A stretch of DNA of 64,000 nt from Alnus glutinosa (Eukaryota; Streptophyta; Magnoliopsida; Fagales; Betulaceae), in the NCBI RefSeq assembly GCF_958979055.1, contig NC_084890.1, positions 30,611,116 through 30,675,115 of the forward strand, given 5' to 3'. Position 1 is the stretch's first letter; the number at the start of each line of letters is the position of its first letter. Shown here in pieces: positions 1 to 12,500 of the stretch. Below the pieces are notes generated by a model, which saw only the letters and a list, made by a program, of their open reading frames with translations, searched no databases and was not told the DNA's origin. A program made the position numbers and the translations under genes.

Positions 1-46
1 GGCAAGAAGTGCTTTAATCAAGACGAACGTGAGAAGGGCTCTACAC

Positions 47-317
47 GGAATACAGATCATGATACAGAAACTAGCATGAAATAGTTGCATACATGCTACT
101 ATATATAAATGGTAACTCACACTTCAGGTAAAAGGGAATTTTGGCCCTTGCTCGAAACTCTGCCTCTAAGCATTCTTTTACTTTCATTCTCCAAACACTT
201 TATTGACTTAAGCATCGAAGGAAATTTTCTTATCTCTCACGGACAGGCTCCATTGCTTATCTTTTCTTCTTCTTGTTTCTTTTGTAGGTGTGAATATATT
301 GGTTGTTGTTTGACACA
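47..317. repeat. Intronic direct repeat, copy 1
   Basis: About 270 bp that reappears in the same orientation at 1583-1832. Shared landmarks in order are ggaatacagatcatgatac, gctactatat, gaattttggcc, cttaagcatc and tccattgctta. It lies in the intron downstream of the third DUF7705-gene exon. It may be a dispersed element or an internal duplication; no terminal repeats are visible. Confidence 0.65.
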
Positions 318-413
318 AGGAAAACTGTTCTAATACTAATATACCTACCAAAGAATAATTTAAAGAGAGTGATAGCTCCAATTACATTGTAGTAGAAGAG
401 AAGAATTACTTAC

Positions 414-2764
414 AATTTTAGACATCCCTCGAGTTGGGTAATGGTAACCCCCTGAAAATCCAAAGGTGGCATCCGATCTAAAGTAAAGCATCAACCAAGG
501 ATACTTTGTTGAAGTCCTCAAGACATGATGGAAAACCCAACTTCCCTTGCCAACTTCCTTTTCCCAAGTCACTGAATGGTAAGATATATTCCCCACCATA
601 CCTTTACTCAAATCTGCATCCAAGTCCCATGACCCATAAAACCTTCCCCCCAAAAAATTTAAAAAAAAATAAAAATTAGAATATTTAATTAAATAATTAA
701 GAGAACTGTTATTTAGTAGATTGTCATACTATTAAGATGTGTAAATCAACCTTTAGATCATTCGTTTTAAATATATATTCACCACCATACCTTGTTGGTC
801 GGATCATTCTTTTTACAGGTTCTTATTGATCTAAACACTGATTTTAATTTTCACTAACACGTCATCTCAGTTATATAATAGTCGTATAACAGTTTATTCA
901 ATAATTTAATTTATTATTTCCTATCAAGTTAATCTTACGTACCTTCCTTTAAGAGTGGTCCTATTATTCCCCTGCAATGTGGTATAATCATGATAAATCC
1001 TTGGCTGGTTCATGCACCCTTTTCCAAAGCAAGGGAACCCTTTGTCAGGGCCAAAAGGTCCAACTTTATGGCCATTTTTAGGGCATTTTGCTGCAAAAGT
1101 ATCCATGTTGCCACTCTTGAGCATGATCATCCAGAACTGCCATGGCTTCGGGGTGTCTTCAACTTGACATTTAGAACCCAAATAGACTTCTTTCTCTGCA
1201 GCGTAAAGGTCTGCATTGGAAAGGGCCTTTGGTTGCACTCCAAGAAACGATTCTCCCACCCCTAGCTTGTTGTCTTTGTCCGTCACTCTGTGGACCAATA
1301 CGTAGGGAAGAAACTTGCAGAGCGAGCAGTCGTTTTCTATTATGATAAAATATAAATTAACTTCAAAAAATCAACTGTAAATATATCAGTAATTACTTGT
1401 TCTGGACTAACAAGAAAATAAAAAATAACAATTTTGTGAAATTTAACTAAAATTAGCAATGCAAAATGTTGGGAAGTGGACTGGCAGGCCCAAACGGCCT
1501 GCGCCTTAAGGCCCAAGATTAGCCTGATCGATAATCTGGGTTCGGGCAACTTGCATGTGTACGTTTAATTGATTGTACATGATGGAATATAGATCATAAT
1601 ACAAAAACCAACGGGAAGCAATTGCGTACAAGCTACTATAAAAGGTAATTCACAATTAAGTGAAATGAATTTTTGGCCATTGTTTACTCTAAGCACCTTT
1701 AAATTCCTATCTTCTAAATATGTACTGACTTAAGCATCAGAGTTATTCCTTACATGTACTCCCGACAAGTTCCATTGCTTACATTTTCTCTCTTTTACAG
1801 ATGCTAATTAATTGGTGTTCAATACAACAAAGAGATATGATGAATTGCTACTCCAAGATATAACTCTTTATCACCTTTGTCCACGTGGCAACATTCACTT
1901 TTATTATTATTATTTTTTATAAAAATAACTCTAAAGCTAGATAGAGAACCACCTTGACACATTGGCAAGGTGGTCAAAAATTGTGTTTTAGAGTGGCAAA
2001 AGATCATATCTCTAATACATAACACCATTTTTTTTACTAATACCCAACGTATATATGGATATTATATTTTCCATATATTCCATATTATGTTAATATAGAA
2101 ATATTTTATCAATGCTTAAATAGAGAATATTTATATATGGACCTAATTATATGGAATATATGAAAAATATATATATTATATATTATATTTTTTATATATA
2201 TTCTAACAAAAAAAAAAACCTTATTCTTAGACAGCCACCAGGATCAACAAAAGAGCCATAATGTAAAGAAAAGAAAAAATCAATGTAACTTACAATCTCA
2301 AAACGAAAGAACTTTCGGATGTCTTAACAATAGAGAAATGAGATGGAAAAAAAATAAAAAGACAATTTTCTTATACATCAATAAGAAAGAAAAATACGAT
2401 TAGAAAATAAATAAATAAATAAGAAAGAAAAATAGCAGAGGAAACAGAGAGATGAAGAAAGAGAAAAGCAAAGACAGAGATAAATGGGAAGTTCACCTTT
2501 TGCCTGAGGTGTAGAGGCCTTGTATATGTCAAAGCAATCGGCAGCTCTTGGGCTGCCCATTTGAGGAACTTCTTCACCAACCTCATTGCACTGGTTCCAT
2601 GACTCGATTGCCAAGCGCAGCCCATCCCTTCTCATTCCCGGATCACCCACCGCCGATACATACTCATGATCATCACTTTCTGCACCCGAAAGGAAAACCA
2701 GTAGTACTACTTCCAGAACAAAAGCAAACAGAAAAGCAAATGGGTTTTTCCTGTGTTTAGCCAT
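414..2764 (-). CDS. DUF7705-type secreted plant protein, 5' three exons (partial)
   Basis: Exons read on the minus strand: 2764-2497, 1336-943 and 642-414, each bounded by GT/AG, with phases that join in frame. The ATG at 2764 precedes a hydrophobic signal-peptide-like segment (about residues 8-28, AFLFAFVLEVVLLVFLSG). The mature part contains VSAVGDPGMRRDGLRLAIES, GSPRAADCFDIYKAS, YLGSKCQVEDTPKPWQFW and KYPWLMLYFRSDAT, which I recognise from a conserved plant family of unknown function annotated as DUF7705. Several Cys residues fit an extracellular protein. The exon at 414 ends in phase 0 with a good donor (GTAAGT), so more exons must lie left of the window; about two thirds of the protein is probably missing. 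Function is unknown. The family call is from memory; the exon joins are directly visible. Confidence 0.8.
1583..1832. repeat. Intronic direct repeat, copy 2
   Basis: Diverged second copy of the 47-317 repeat, inside intron 1 of the DUF7705-type gene. Similarity is by eye at several collinear blocks (ggaatatagatcataatac, gctactata, gacttaagcatca, tccattgcttac). Confidence 0.65.
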
Positions 2765-3028
2765 TGATGACCCAATCAAGAAAGCTTGAGGTTTGCTATA
2801 TATGCAAGCATGGGCATTGGAAAGGTTGATGAACTTGAATGGAAATCTGACAACTTTAACTTTTTATAACAACTTTTTGTTTTGTTCTTCTTATTCTTAG
2901 AATTGCTTTGTACGTAATTCATACTTCGCCATTGCATGGAACGTACTCTTCCTTTTATATGCTTAATTACTTTTGAGCTAATTAATATATATATTAGGAG
3001 GCATATAATTAATGTGCAGCATTCAGCT

Positions 3029-3054
<26 letters not shown>
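3029..3054. repeat. (TA)n microsatellite
   Basis: Pure TA dinucleotide run of 13 units, followed by a short CA run, upstream of the DUF7705-type gene. Confidence 0.95.
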
Positions 3055-3062
<8 letters not shown>

Positions 3063-3588
3063 CCAATTTAATAGACTAGATCGATAAATAAATAAATAAA
3101 AATTTAAGATTTTCCACAAACGAGTAATGATATACAACTGTGATGATATAGCGGTGAAAATTAGCTTTTGGATCAACAAGCGCTTATAAAAAGGAAAAAT
3201 CAAAAGGTAATTTTCATTGTCGCATTATTTTAGTTATATGGCAATCGTATAACAGTCTATTATGTACGTACATAGCATTTCTCCCCACAAAATACTTCAG
3301 TGTCCTTGAAAAAAGAATCCCTTATTTTTTTGTATAAATGTAATGGATATGCTGTGGAAAAGATTTTAGCACACCTCCGCAAGGATTTATTATTCCAATG
3401 TAGTACTGATTAATATAGTGCTAGGAAGAACATATTCATTCATTAAAATTATAGGAACTTTCACCATTGTCAATGAGGTTTATTCTTTTCTTAGGTCTTT
3501 AAGTACCTTTTACTTTAGGTATCATATGCACGTACGTACCCTTAATTAATCACTAGACTACAAGGTAATAGGCCGGGACGGAATCAGG

Positions 3589-3608
3589 GGCCGGCTGGCC
3601 AGCCGGCC
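3589..3608. repeat. 20-bp perfect GC-rich palindrome
   Basis: GGCCGGCTGGCCAGCCGGCC equals its own reverse complement and sits in otherwise very AT-rich DNA. It could form a short cruciform; no function can be assigned. Confidence 0.9.
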
Positions 3609-4384
3609 ATGACCCTCCGATTTTTATTTTTATTTTTATTTTTTAAAATAATATTTGTATATATTCTGTATTTTGGTGTTGCAAAAGATCGAAAAAGTAA
3701 ATAGAATTTGAATACCGGAAGTACACGCATAAGTATTAGTTGGTATTGTCTATATATTGTGGTTAGCGTAAAGAACTAGTGCAATTAAGCTTTAATAGAT
3801 TTGGATTAGATAGGAGATCAAGAAGCATGACCACTTCAATAATAAACGTATACGCATGCTTGCTAATTAATCATATTAGTTTCTGCTAATTAAGATGATC
3901 GACTGACTGATATAGCTACGTTACCTATTTCTGTTTTTGTGGGTCAATAACTAATAGAAGATAACTTGATAAGCAAGGTAGCTAGCTAGGTTTAGTCAAA
4001 GCAGGAGGAAGAGCACCATCCATGTTAGGAGGATCGGTCGTCCACACCTTCTGCAGGCAGATGTAACTGAAAATGGACCCATTAATTGCATGCCTTCAAT
4101 GGTCATATAATTAATATAGGTTGGGCTACAAATTGGGGAAACTTACGGCTTGCCTAATCAAAGACGTGGACTTTCACCGCTGGCCTACCCACTACCAAGC
4201 TCTATCGGCATGGGTTAAGTAGTGAGCCAGCCTGGTTGATATCTCTTAATCAGTAATAGTTCTAGGATTTTTTTTTTTTTTTTTTTTCAATATCACTTGG
4301 AAAAGAATGTTTTTCATCCTAATGGATTTGGATCCATAATAGTAGACCATTCATTAAATGATTAAATTTTTTTATTTTTTATTA

Positions 4385-4550
4385 ATTTCAACTTTTGGGG
4401 ATAATTGGTAATTTAATATGGTATTAGATAGCAAAAGTTTCGAGTTCGCCCATTGTCTCCGTAGTTCGCATCTCATTTCAATTAAATATTTCTCGTGTTA
4501 AGCTTCACTCATTGAAGGAGAATGTTAAAATATTGATTATATGATTAAAT
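4385..4550. repeat. Dispersed repeat, family shared with 56.4 kb
   Basis: Contains ggataattggtaatttaata followed by a block ending aattaaatatttctcg and cactcattgaaggag. The same blocks in the same order occur, diverged, at 56400-56640. Superfamily unknown. Confidence 0.55.
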
Positions 4551-4551
4551 T

Positions 4552-4900
4552 TAGGGGTGGCAATTCGTGTTTACGCATTGAGTTCAGACCACATTAAAGT
4601 ATATATATAAGACTATATAAGTCAACTCCAACTTAACCCATGTAATTAATTAAATGGGAATTTCCGGCCCCACCAAACTATCACGTGTTAGGTTCACAGG
4701 TCTTATAAAAAAATTATCAACTCTAAATATTGTGTGTCGAGTTATGTCAAAGCATATATATAAGACTATATAAGTTAACCCTAACGCAATTCATTTAATT
4801 AAAAATAAGTTAGACCCTCAACCCTAACCTGCTAATTTCGTATTAAGTTTGTAAGTCATATAAAACATTATCACTTCTAATTAAATTCACAAATTTCTAC
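4552..4900. mobile_element. Decayed hAT-like element with internal tandem duplication
   Basis: Begins taggggtggcaattcgtg, a start typical of many plant non-autonomous hAT-type repeats. It contains a duplicated block (tatatataagactatataag near 4602 and near 4756, about 155 bp apart). No clear right terminus or target duplication was found, so class and ends are tentative. Confidence 0.4.
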
Positions 4901-4969
4901 CGGTTTAAACATTTAGGACAATTGCTGATTTACACATAGCCATGGGTTCCAAAATTTTGGTGTCATTGG

Positions 4970-6030
4970 TTCAAATCCTGCTGCTATTTTTTTTTTTTTT
5001 TTTTTTAACAAAAAAAATATTGTTTTCATTTTTGGCAATTAATAATTAAGAGTGCATTTTTTCTAAGAGAAAGTATCAAATTATTCCCCATGAGTTCTAG
5101 GTCTATATCAAATCTTTTTCAAGTTTCTAAGTTTTGCAATCAACTTTTTTTAAAAAAAAAAAAAAAAAAATTACAGTGCAACCCAACTCCTCTAAATTAA
5201 GAGTCCATTTGACCCTTCAATTTTGAAAGTAAAAAGTATATTTTTAAACACAATCGCGAAAAGTGTCTCGTTTGACATTTCATTTTAAAAAAATTGCAGT
5301 TTGATTTAGAAAGAAAAAAAAAAGTTTTCAAATTACAGATAATTGAGTATTTTTTTTAAAAAAAAAAAAATTACACAATTTTAAAAGACAAACTACAATT
5401 TTACCAAACCCTTAACTACCTTTTTATAACTCACATTTTTTTAATCACACGTTTTCAATCAGAAAAACTAAACAAACCGTAAATTCCTACCTTTATCCCT
5501 AATCCAGTAATCCTACCAACTAATCGCACCCTAAATTCCTACATTTACCCCTACCCTAATTTGCTCCATAGTTCAATTGTAGGATTTCGGTCATGGGCTA
5601 AGTGAAGTTCAACTGAGCCCAGCCCAATCACTATATTCCATTCAACCACTCTGGCCCACTGTACTAGTCTTTGTCTCAAAAAGAAAAAGTTAGATAATCT
5701 AGAACCAACAAGAAAGCTAAGAAAAGCAAAAGAAGGAACCCCCCACAGATTTTCTCCACAAAAGAAGACGACCAAAGACACAACTCCTCCTAAACAGTCA
5801 GACCCAGAAATCGATTTCCTAGTTCTACTAATTCTCTTTAAATCTACCAAGAAAAGAAGAAAATTGTGTGCTGCTAAATTCTAATTGTCTAAGGGTAAGG
5901 ATAAAGTTTTCTTCTGGACGAGGCAAGTCTGTTAAATTGACATACGTGCTTAGAGCATGTGATTCTCACGTGCATTCTACTTTTCTCTTCTTCTTCTTCT
6001 CATCTCAATATATTTTGTTTTCATAATAAA
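4970..6030. other. Intergenic: poly-T/poly-A tracts and degraded repeat
   Basis: Several homopolymer tracts (4987-5006, 5150-5171, 5350-5370). A region around 5200-5490 is rich in motifs such as ttcaaattacagataattg that recur in the MITE-like segments at 19.2 kb and 62.6 kb. No gene recognised. Confidence 0.5.
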
Positions 6031-6032
6031 AA

Positions 6033-6567
6033 TAAGGAGAAATTTCACTTAACCCGCCTGAACTTCCATCACTTTTGTAATTATCTTTTTAAAATTCAAA
6101 AACTCTCAATTTAGTGTATCTAACTTTCATTTTTTTGCAATGTCGTCCCTCCTGTGAGGGTTTGAGGTTAAATCAAATGATCAAGTGGCAAAATGACCCT
6201 TATACTCATGTAAACTTTATAAAATTACAAAATTAACTTATTAAATAATTAAAAAAATAATTGACCGTGGATCACAGTGACCAACGGATCTTGGTAGTAG
6301 GTTTTAGTGACCCACGATCAAGCTAGGTTGTGGGTCGTAGAAACCTACGGATCTTGGTCGTGGGTCTCAACGCGTTTTTTTTTCTAAAAAAAAAAATAAG
6401 TATAGGGTATTTCGAGAATTTCACCGCCTCCGGCCCTCGGTTAGGATTTTTTGGGTGACATTGCAAAATATTGGAAATTTAATATACTAAATTAAGAGTT
6501 TTTAAAGTTTATAGAAATAATTGTAAAAGTAATGAAAATTCAAGGGATTTAAAGCCAAGTTTTCTCT
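6033..6567. mobile_element. Long foldback (inverted-repeat) element
   Basis: Left arm (about 6033-6150) and right arm (about 6453-6567) are imperfect reverse complements: left acttttgtaattatcttttt pairs with right agaaataattgtaaaagtaa, and left tctcaatttagtgtat with right atatactaaattaagag. The centre carries repeated gacccacg/gtgggtc motifs. It resembles four other foldback elements in this window. Confidence 0.6.
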
Positions 6568-6730
6568 AAAAATAATTTATTTCAAAGTTGTGGGAATGGA
6601 AAAGGGGTCCCCTCATTGGCATAACCTTTTTACAAGCCATAAAGTAGAAAATGGTGGGCAAGTGGTCACAGGCAGGGCGGGCCTTTCTTTTGAAAAAAAC
6701 AGCAGACATCCAATAGGAAACCCACGTTCC

Positions 6731-6738
6731 TATTTATA
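6731..6738 (+). promoter_or_regulatory. TATA box of the OVATE family gene
   Basis: TATTTATA lies 123 bp upstream of the OVATE family start codon, which would give a leader of roughly 95-100 nt. Position and spacing fit a plant TATA box; no transcript evidence is available. Confidence 0.55.
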
Positions 6739-6860
6739 ACAGCTTAACCGTTCCTTTCTAACTGCTACAACCCTCTCTCCATTACCATCTACTTTCACTT
6801 CTTCTACAAACTCCAAAACCTTAACAAATCAAAAGAAGAACACATTTTCAGCTGCAAACT

Positions 6861-8195
6861 ATGAAGTTGGGAAGAAAGAAACCTCCTCCTTCGCCTTCTT
6901 CCTCCTCGTCTCGGCCTTCGCTCATCTCTCATGTATTCCCCACTTCATGGCTGTCCAAGTTCAAGCACATGAGCATCAACTCTAAACCGGACCCCAAAAA
7001 AGTAAAGCAAAAGGGTAAGCAGAATTCTCCTTCTATGGGTTCACTGCAGTGTGCTGGTGGGAATGGTGCTCGGTTTTATGGCGGGGATGATGATGGCGCT
7101 TTTTGGAGACTGTCGTTTGGAGAAGAGGGTGCTGATGGGGAGAAGGTTGATAGAGGGGTCTCCAAATCAGTGTGGTATGAATCAGATAATGAGCTGGATG
7201 TTCCGTCTTCAAGGGGCTGTAGATCAAGTTTTCCTGATGTGGGGGAAGGAGAAGACGCTAAGAAGTTCAACAAGATGGTCTTGGGTTTAAATAAAGTGAG
7301 AGAACTGCCCAGAGATGTGGAGTTTTCACTGGAAATGGAAGCAGAATCCAGAACTCCAAGGAGGAGGGTTGGCAGAGATTGGAAATTGAGGAAAATGGAT
7401 CAGCGGGCGATGGAAGAGAAGCTGTTGGAATTAGGAGGAGGATCATATGAAGCAGAATGGGAGTCTGCAAAATCAGTAGAGAAAGAAGCATTGAAATGGG
7501 AACAACCAAGAACAATTTGGAAAACTAAGAGGGATAAGTGCAAATTAGTAGCTTCTGGCTCAAGGAAACATTCTTCTGCCTCTTCCTTGAATTGTAAGAA
7601 TGCTAGCCTAAGAACTAATGCAGATGATGGTGTTTTTGCTAATCGGAACTGGGAAGAAACTGAGGGACTTTCAACAGAAAATCTACATTCGGGGTGGCAG
7701 AAGTTGAAAGAAACGAGAATTGAAGAGCTGAAGTCAAAGAGTGGGAAAGAGAGGAAATCTCTTCATGTAAGCAAGGACTCACAGAGAAGAAGAGCAAAGC
7801 AGCATTCCAAAGTCAGAGTTAATTCTCCAAGAACGCCTTCCAAAGTTGAAATATGCAAAATAAAAGCGCTAGAAGACATTAGGAAATCAAAATTGAAGAT
7901 GAAAAAGAAGGCAGAGGAGAGAACTGCAGAGGAAACAGCAAGCTTGGATAGTTTCGCTATGGTGAAATGCTCGTTCAACCCGCAGCAGGACTTCAGAGAT
8001 TCAATGCTTGAGATGATTATGGAGAAGAGGATCAGACGGCCAGAAGAGCTTGAAGAACTCCTGGCTTGTTATCTGACATTGAATTCTGACGTATATCATG
8101 ACCTCATCATCAAGGCATTTCGGCAGGTGTGGTTCGACTTGAGCCAGTCCTGTCTTAATACTGAATTACAAAGTGAAGATTGTTGCTATGACTAA
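6861..8195 (+). CDS. OFP: OVATE family protein (transcriptional repressor)
   Basis: Single-exon frame of 444 aa. The C-terminal ~65 residues (about 367-432) form an OVATE domain: VKCSFNPQQDFRDSMLEMI, then RRPEELEELLACYLTLNSD and YHDLIIKAFRQVWFDL. The N-terminus has the short basic/aromatic region seen in larger family members (VFPTSWLSKFKHM, residues ~26-38). The middle is Lys/Arg/Ser-rich and low in complexity. OVATE family proteins are plant nuclear repressors that bind TALE homeodomain and TRM partners and control organ shape, secondary wall formation and growth. Absence of introns is normal for the family. The long N-terminal region suggests the OFP5-like subgroup, but subgroup assignment is inference. 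A TATA box lies 123 bp upstream. Confidence 0.93.
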   Translation: MKLGRKKPPPSPSSSSSRPSLISHVFPTSWLSKFKHMSINSKPDPKKVKQKGKQNSPSMGSLQCAGGNGARFYGGDDDGAFWRLSFGEEGADGEKVDRGVSKSVWYESDNELDVPSSRGCRSSFPDVGEGEDAKKFNKMVLGLNKVRELPRDVEFSLEMEAESRTPRRRVGRDWKLRKMDQRAMEEKLLELGGGSYEAEWESAKSVEKEALKWEQPRTIWKTKRDKCKLVASGSRKHSSASSLNCKNASLRTNADDGVFANRNWEETEGLSTENLHSGWQKLKETRIEELKSKSGKERKSLHVSKDSQRRRAKQHSKVRVNSPRTPSKVEICKIKALEDIRKSKLKMKKKAEERTAEETASLDSFAMVKCSFNPQQDFRDSMLEMIMEKRIRRPEELEELLACYLTLNSDVYHDLIIKAFRQVWFDLSQSCLNTELQSEDCCYD

Positions 8196-9050
8196 CTACT
8201 GTTTAGCTAATGATAGACAGACCTCTAATCATTTTGTAAGTAGTTAACACTATGACTGCTATAACATTATGTTCCTAATTTGCAGAAGCTTGCCGTTTTA
8301 GCTTCAATCAGTTGCCTAAAAGTATAAAAAAATTAAGTTGCATCAAAATTTATGTGTAAGCAACTCCAAGCAAGAATTTCTACAATGTGCCTTTGTATGC
8401 ATGATACATATCTGGAAGAAATTTGAAAGATAAGGTATTGTGTTTAGTTGAAGTCATGTGCCCTCCATCAGCAGAACTGATTGAAGTGAATTTTGTTCAC
8501 CGACCACAAAGTTTGCAGATCTTTCTGCGCTGTTATGGATGCTAAAGTCCACTGTTGCTTCCAATTAGGCCTTTGCAGCAGAAACTTAACCAGTAAAGTG
8601 AGCTGCTACTAGCTACTTCAAAACCTAAAGCCCTCACCCAATCTAAACTTCTTAGTCTCCTGGATTTACTATGAAGAGTTAAAAGATGTGATTTATCTTA
8701 TTTATCCGGTCTAAATGTGTAGTTTTCTCAAGATTTCATTCCTTCGCTAGCTAAGAACTAATAAACCTTAGCGTGCACTTGAATAGTGTTGCAGGCAGGC
8801 TTCTCCTTTACTCTCGGTGCCTTCATTTTCTCCTTCCATTCGTAACATCATTTTCTAGTCTTATGGATGCATATCCATTTCTAACAAGAACTGCCTTGAG
8901 AATACCAACTCTTAAGAGCTTCCTATCAAGGTTGCTCTGCCAATGTTCCTCTGCCTCTTCAAAGGAGCCATAGTTTCAATTACATATTTGGTTTGTCAAT
9001 GCAAGCGAAAATGGAATGAGCATACGACAATATGAGAGTCACGAGGATTT
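8196..9050. other. 3' flank of OVATE gene, no gene seen
   Basis: Probably contains the 3' UTR of the OVATE gene. A 66-codon frame at 8773-8973 has no family resemblance. Confidence 0.5.
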
Positions 9051-9057
9051 TTCATAT

Positions 9058-9499
9058 GAGAACTTCACTTATAACCTCTAATGAAAAAATGTACACAAAT
9101 TTTAAAAAATGTCAATTTTGGGTATTCATCTTTTAATTTTTTTTCAATTTCAACTATCTGTTAGAATTTTCTGTTAAATTCTATCAAAATTTTCAAAATA
9201 CCCATTTTTTTAAGAGGAAAAAAAAACAAAAATTATTAGGATTTAAGTGTTGGTTAGAATTTAACAGAATTTACAAAAATACTCATGCTTAAATCTTGAA
9301 AGAAATTTATAATTTTTTTAAAAAAATAAAAAATAAACGCATAGGTATTTTAATAATTTTGATAGGATTTAACGGAAAATTCTAACGGATGGTTGAAATT
9401 GAAAAAATTGATAAATGAATACTTTAAATTGACATTTTTTAAAGTTTAGGTACCTTTTCAAAAGTGATGAAAGATTAAGAGTTACAAATGAAATTTCCC
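9058..9499. mobile_element. Long foldback element
   Basis: Left arm includes aaaaaatgtcaattttgggtattcatc and ctatctgttagaattttctg; the right arm carries the reverse complements (cggaaaattctaacggatgg, gaatactttaaattgac, attttttaaagtttaggta). The inner arms also pair (ctatcaaaattttcaaaata with tattttaataattttgatag). No open frame inside. Confidence 0.65.
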
Positions 9500-9509
9500 T
9501 TATTCATTT

Positions 9510-12500
9510 CCAACCTCAATTCAATTGGGACCAATGACGAATCCAATTATACAACCAGAACAGCAATTCTGTAACTACAGCAAAGAGTAGTTTCTCCAAG
9601 AGGTAACTACACCAAAGAATACTTTCTCCAATACATGGGCCCTCAGGCTCTGAAAAATGGAAAAGGCAATTATTCAGCCACTTGCAGAATGGGTTCTGTT
9701 TTTAATATATAATAATATTAACCTTTACCATTAAGAACTAAGCTTCGTCTGCACTCTGCAGATTCACTCCTTGCCAACTTTGATGAACATCAGTCATATG
9801 TCTAACATCTTCTCAATATACATAATTGGGAAGAAAAAAAACAGTAAAGAGCGCAACAGCAGTATCTATTCAAATTAACCTAACCAGATTTTCAGGTGCC
9901 AAATATGCTTTCCATCCTTCCATCAACATGGTAACAGATGTTATAAAAACTTTTACAGACATTGCTCTTTCAGCAGGGCCTTTGGAGCTCTGTGAAAGGG
10001 ACTAAAACTGGTCAGAAAGAGTTCTGCATCTGCTACTCTGACTGAAATTGAGCTGGACTCTGCAAAAGAGTACATAACAGATTCAAACCTAAGTACTTTG
10101 GTTCCCTGTAGCGAAATGTGAGGAACACAAAAGTACAAGCTAAAATCATATATAACGCAAACAAATGCCTGTATATAGCAGATAATTAGCAAGAAAATGC
10201 CTGGTACGGCAAATCGATTTATAAACGTAAAATAATATGCAAGTGCAAAGAAAACTGCGGCAAACAATCCTGAAGAATGCAAGGACCTTATTCTAGATAA
10301 TATTTGGACATGCAGCTGGGGGGGAGAGAGAGCAATTTCACACATCATGAAGACACTTCTCAGACCCTGTAGCAGTAATCTCAGATGTTCTATCATTTGG
10401 TAAAAGACAAAGGAAATGTTTAGTTTAACAAAAATTTATCTCAACGTTTTCCAAGCATGTATTATCTTATTTGCATTAGCCAATCTCCTAATTTGAACTT
10501 TTGCACATTGAGTACTGTTTATAGAACTCATCTGCACATTGCTAATTCTTGAAGTTCACTAATAGAGGCATACAAAAAATCAAACATCAATTCCCATCAA
10601 TTTAAGAAGACATCCATATCTTCCTACAGCAAGTGGGCATTTGGAAGCCCCACAAGAAACTAATGTGGTAGTCTTGTTCAGCCATAGACACTGACATGGT
10701 TCCATTGGGTTTCCAAGTGGATATTCCTGTCTTAACACTAGGTCAAAGAACAAACGTTTAGGAATTTCATTTTTCCCCCTCAGAAATTGTTTATTTGAAT
10801 GTAAATGTAATACACTCTGCTCCCACCAATTTCTTTTTTGTGTACGTCTTTTTCCTTGTTTGCGGCAGGAGCAGAGGACTTAAGAGAAGATGGGAGGCAT
10901 CATTGCTTCTTGCGTAGCAGCCCCCTGAGAAACTCAAACATGGTAATGATTTTCTAATTATTCTACTTCTACAGTTCCTATGCCTGCATACAAACTCACG
11001 CTTAGATATATGTATATACAATCAGTATCATAAATCCACAAATACACATATATAGCCTCACATTTTCCCCACATCAGAAACACTCGTATTTATCTCACAA
11101 GTCAAAGACCATATTCAACAGCACCCCACTGATAGAATATAGCCAGTGCAGTTAGAAGGATACCAGGAAAAAAAAAATATTGAACCTTTCAATAGCACAA
11201 ATCAATACTGCCTATAGAATTAAACCCTTGGTAGAATTTGAGAAAGTTTATTAGATCATATAAATTTTGATAATATGGTCTCAATCAATTATCTCTAAGT
11301 GATAATAAACCCAGAAAATTTTCCCTCGTCTAGCTCTTTCGACCTATAGTTTCAGGCAGAAAACACTCATATGTGAATTTCTGCAATTTTCAAACGGAAA
11401 GAAAAGGTCAGAGAGCAGTTGAATTATAAGGAAATTAGTTAATCACTCAGCATCATCAAACATGAAAAAGATGCACTGCTGCTTAGTCACCAATCTCTGT
11501 ACAGAGTTCTCTATTGTAATGGGTATGAATTTGCTCTCCTGACACTGAACAAGTTTTGCAAACTGGTTGGTAAACCAAACACTTTTCTACAGAGTGGGCA
11601 CCAGCTTAAGCATTAGCTGGCAGACAAACAGAAGAACACATATACAATAATACAAATAAAGAGAAATAGATCAATATGTCACTGCCTACAGAAAACACAC
11701 TATGACCTATCTTCCTTTGTAAGTGGCAGATAAAACATAATATAAAGAGACAGACAACCAAATCTTCACCACATTTGCTCACAGCAATAACACCCACTGA
11801 AGGTACAAGATAAATTACAAATTTAATGGGCAGTACAAGAGATGGACCCACATAATAGGTGATAAAGTTAACTAACAAAGCAGAGAGAAAGAGAGAGAGA
11901 GAAGAGAGAGAATTTGCATTCATACCTACTTGTTAATAAAAAGGTATAATTTTTGGGGTGTATCTCCCTACTAACATCTGGTCTGCAGACATTTCAAAAC
12001 AATACCTACATTGATCCACATCCAATATCTGTTTGGATGCTTATAGTTCAAATATGTTAATTAGGATAAATTCACGGCAGTAGAACCTGTCACATCGCTT
12101 TCACTATCTCCAATCTCTTATTTGTTACACTTTTCTTCTGAATCCACTCGTGTGTGAATTTTGCTAAAAATGGTAAATTTGGAAGACATGTACAAGAGCT
12201 TTTCCCATGTCTAGATGTCAGCTGTGTTTGAAAACTCAAATCTACATGCTACACAACTCCATGTCAGTGCCTACTTACAAGAGCAAATAAGACACTCTGG
12301 TGACAATTAATGTCACAGATATGTGATCATACTGTAAGCTTGAAAAGTCACATAAGAACCCCCTATAACCCAGTTCTATATTTCATACCTCAGAATCTTC
12401 TAGAACCTTAAAGTGGCAACTCCTATTACAGACAAAAAGCTTTCAGAACATCAATCCTTCCAGCTATCCATTTCAAACTAATTATTTGAATCTATCAAAT

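Larger units (their letters stand above)
2780..4380. other. Intergenic, AT-rich, no gene seen
   Basis: Upstream region of the minus-strand DUF7705-type gene. It holds a TATA-like stretch (about 2796-2806), the (TA)n run and a GC-rich 20-bp palindrome at 3589. No conserved reading frame was recognised. Confidence 0.6.

Noticed and set aside
109..333. 74-codon plus-strand frame at the left edge
   Set aside because: It lies in an intron of the minus-strand DUF7705-type gene within a repeat and has no family resemblance.
4945..4982. tRNA-like T-arm motif (ggttcaaatcc)
   Set aside because: No acceptor, D-arm or anticodon stem could be fitted upstream; it runs into poly-T.
9953..10396. 147-codon minus-strand frame
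   Set aside because: Hydrophobic and low in complexity, no recognisable domain, and no supporting neighbouring exons that join in phase.
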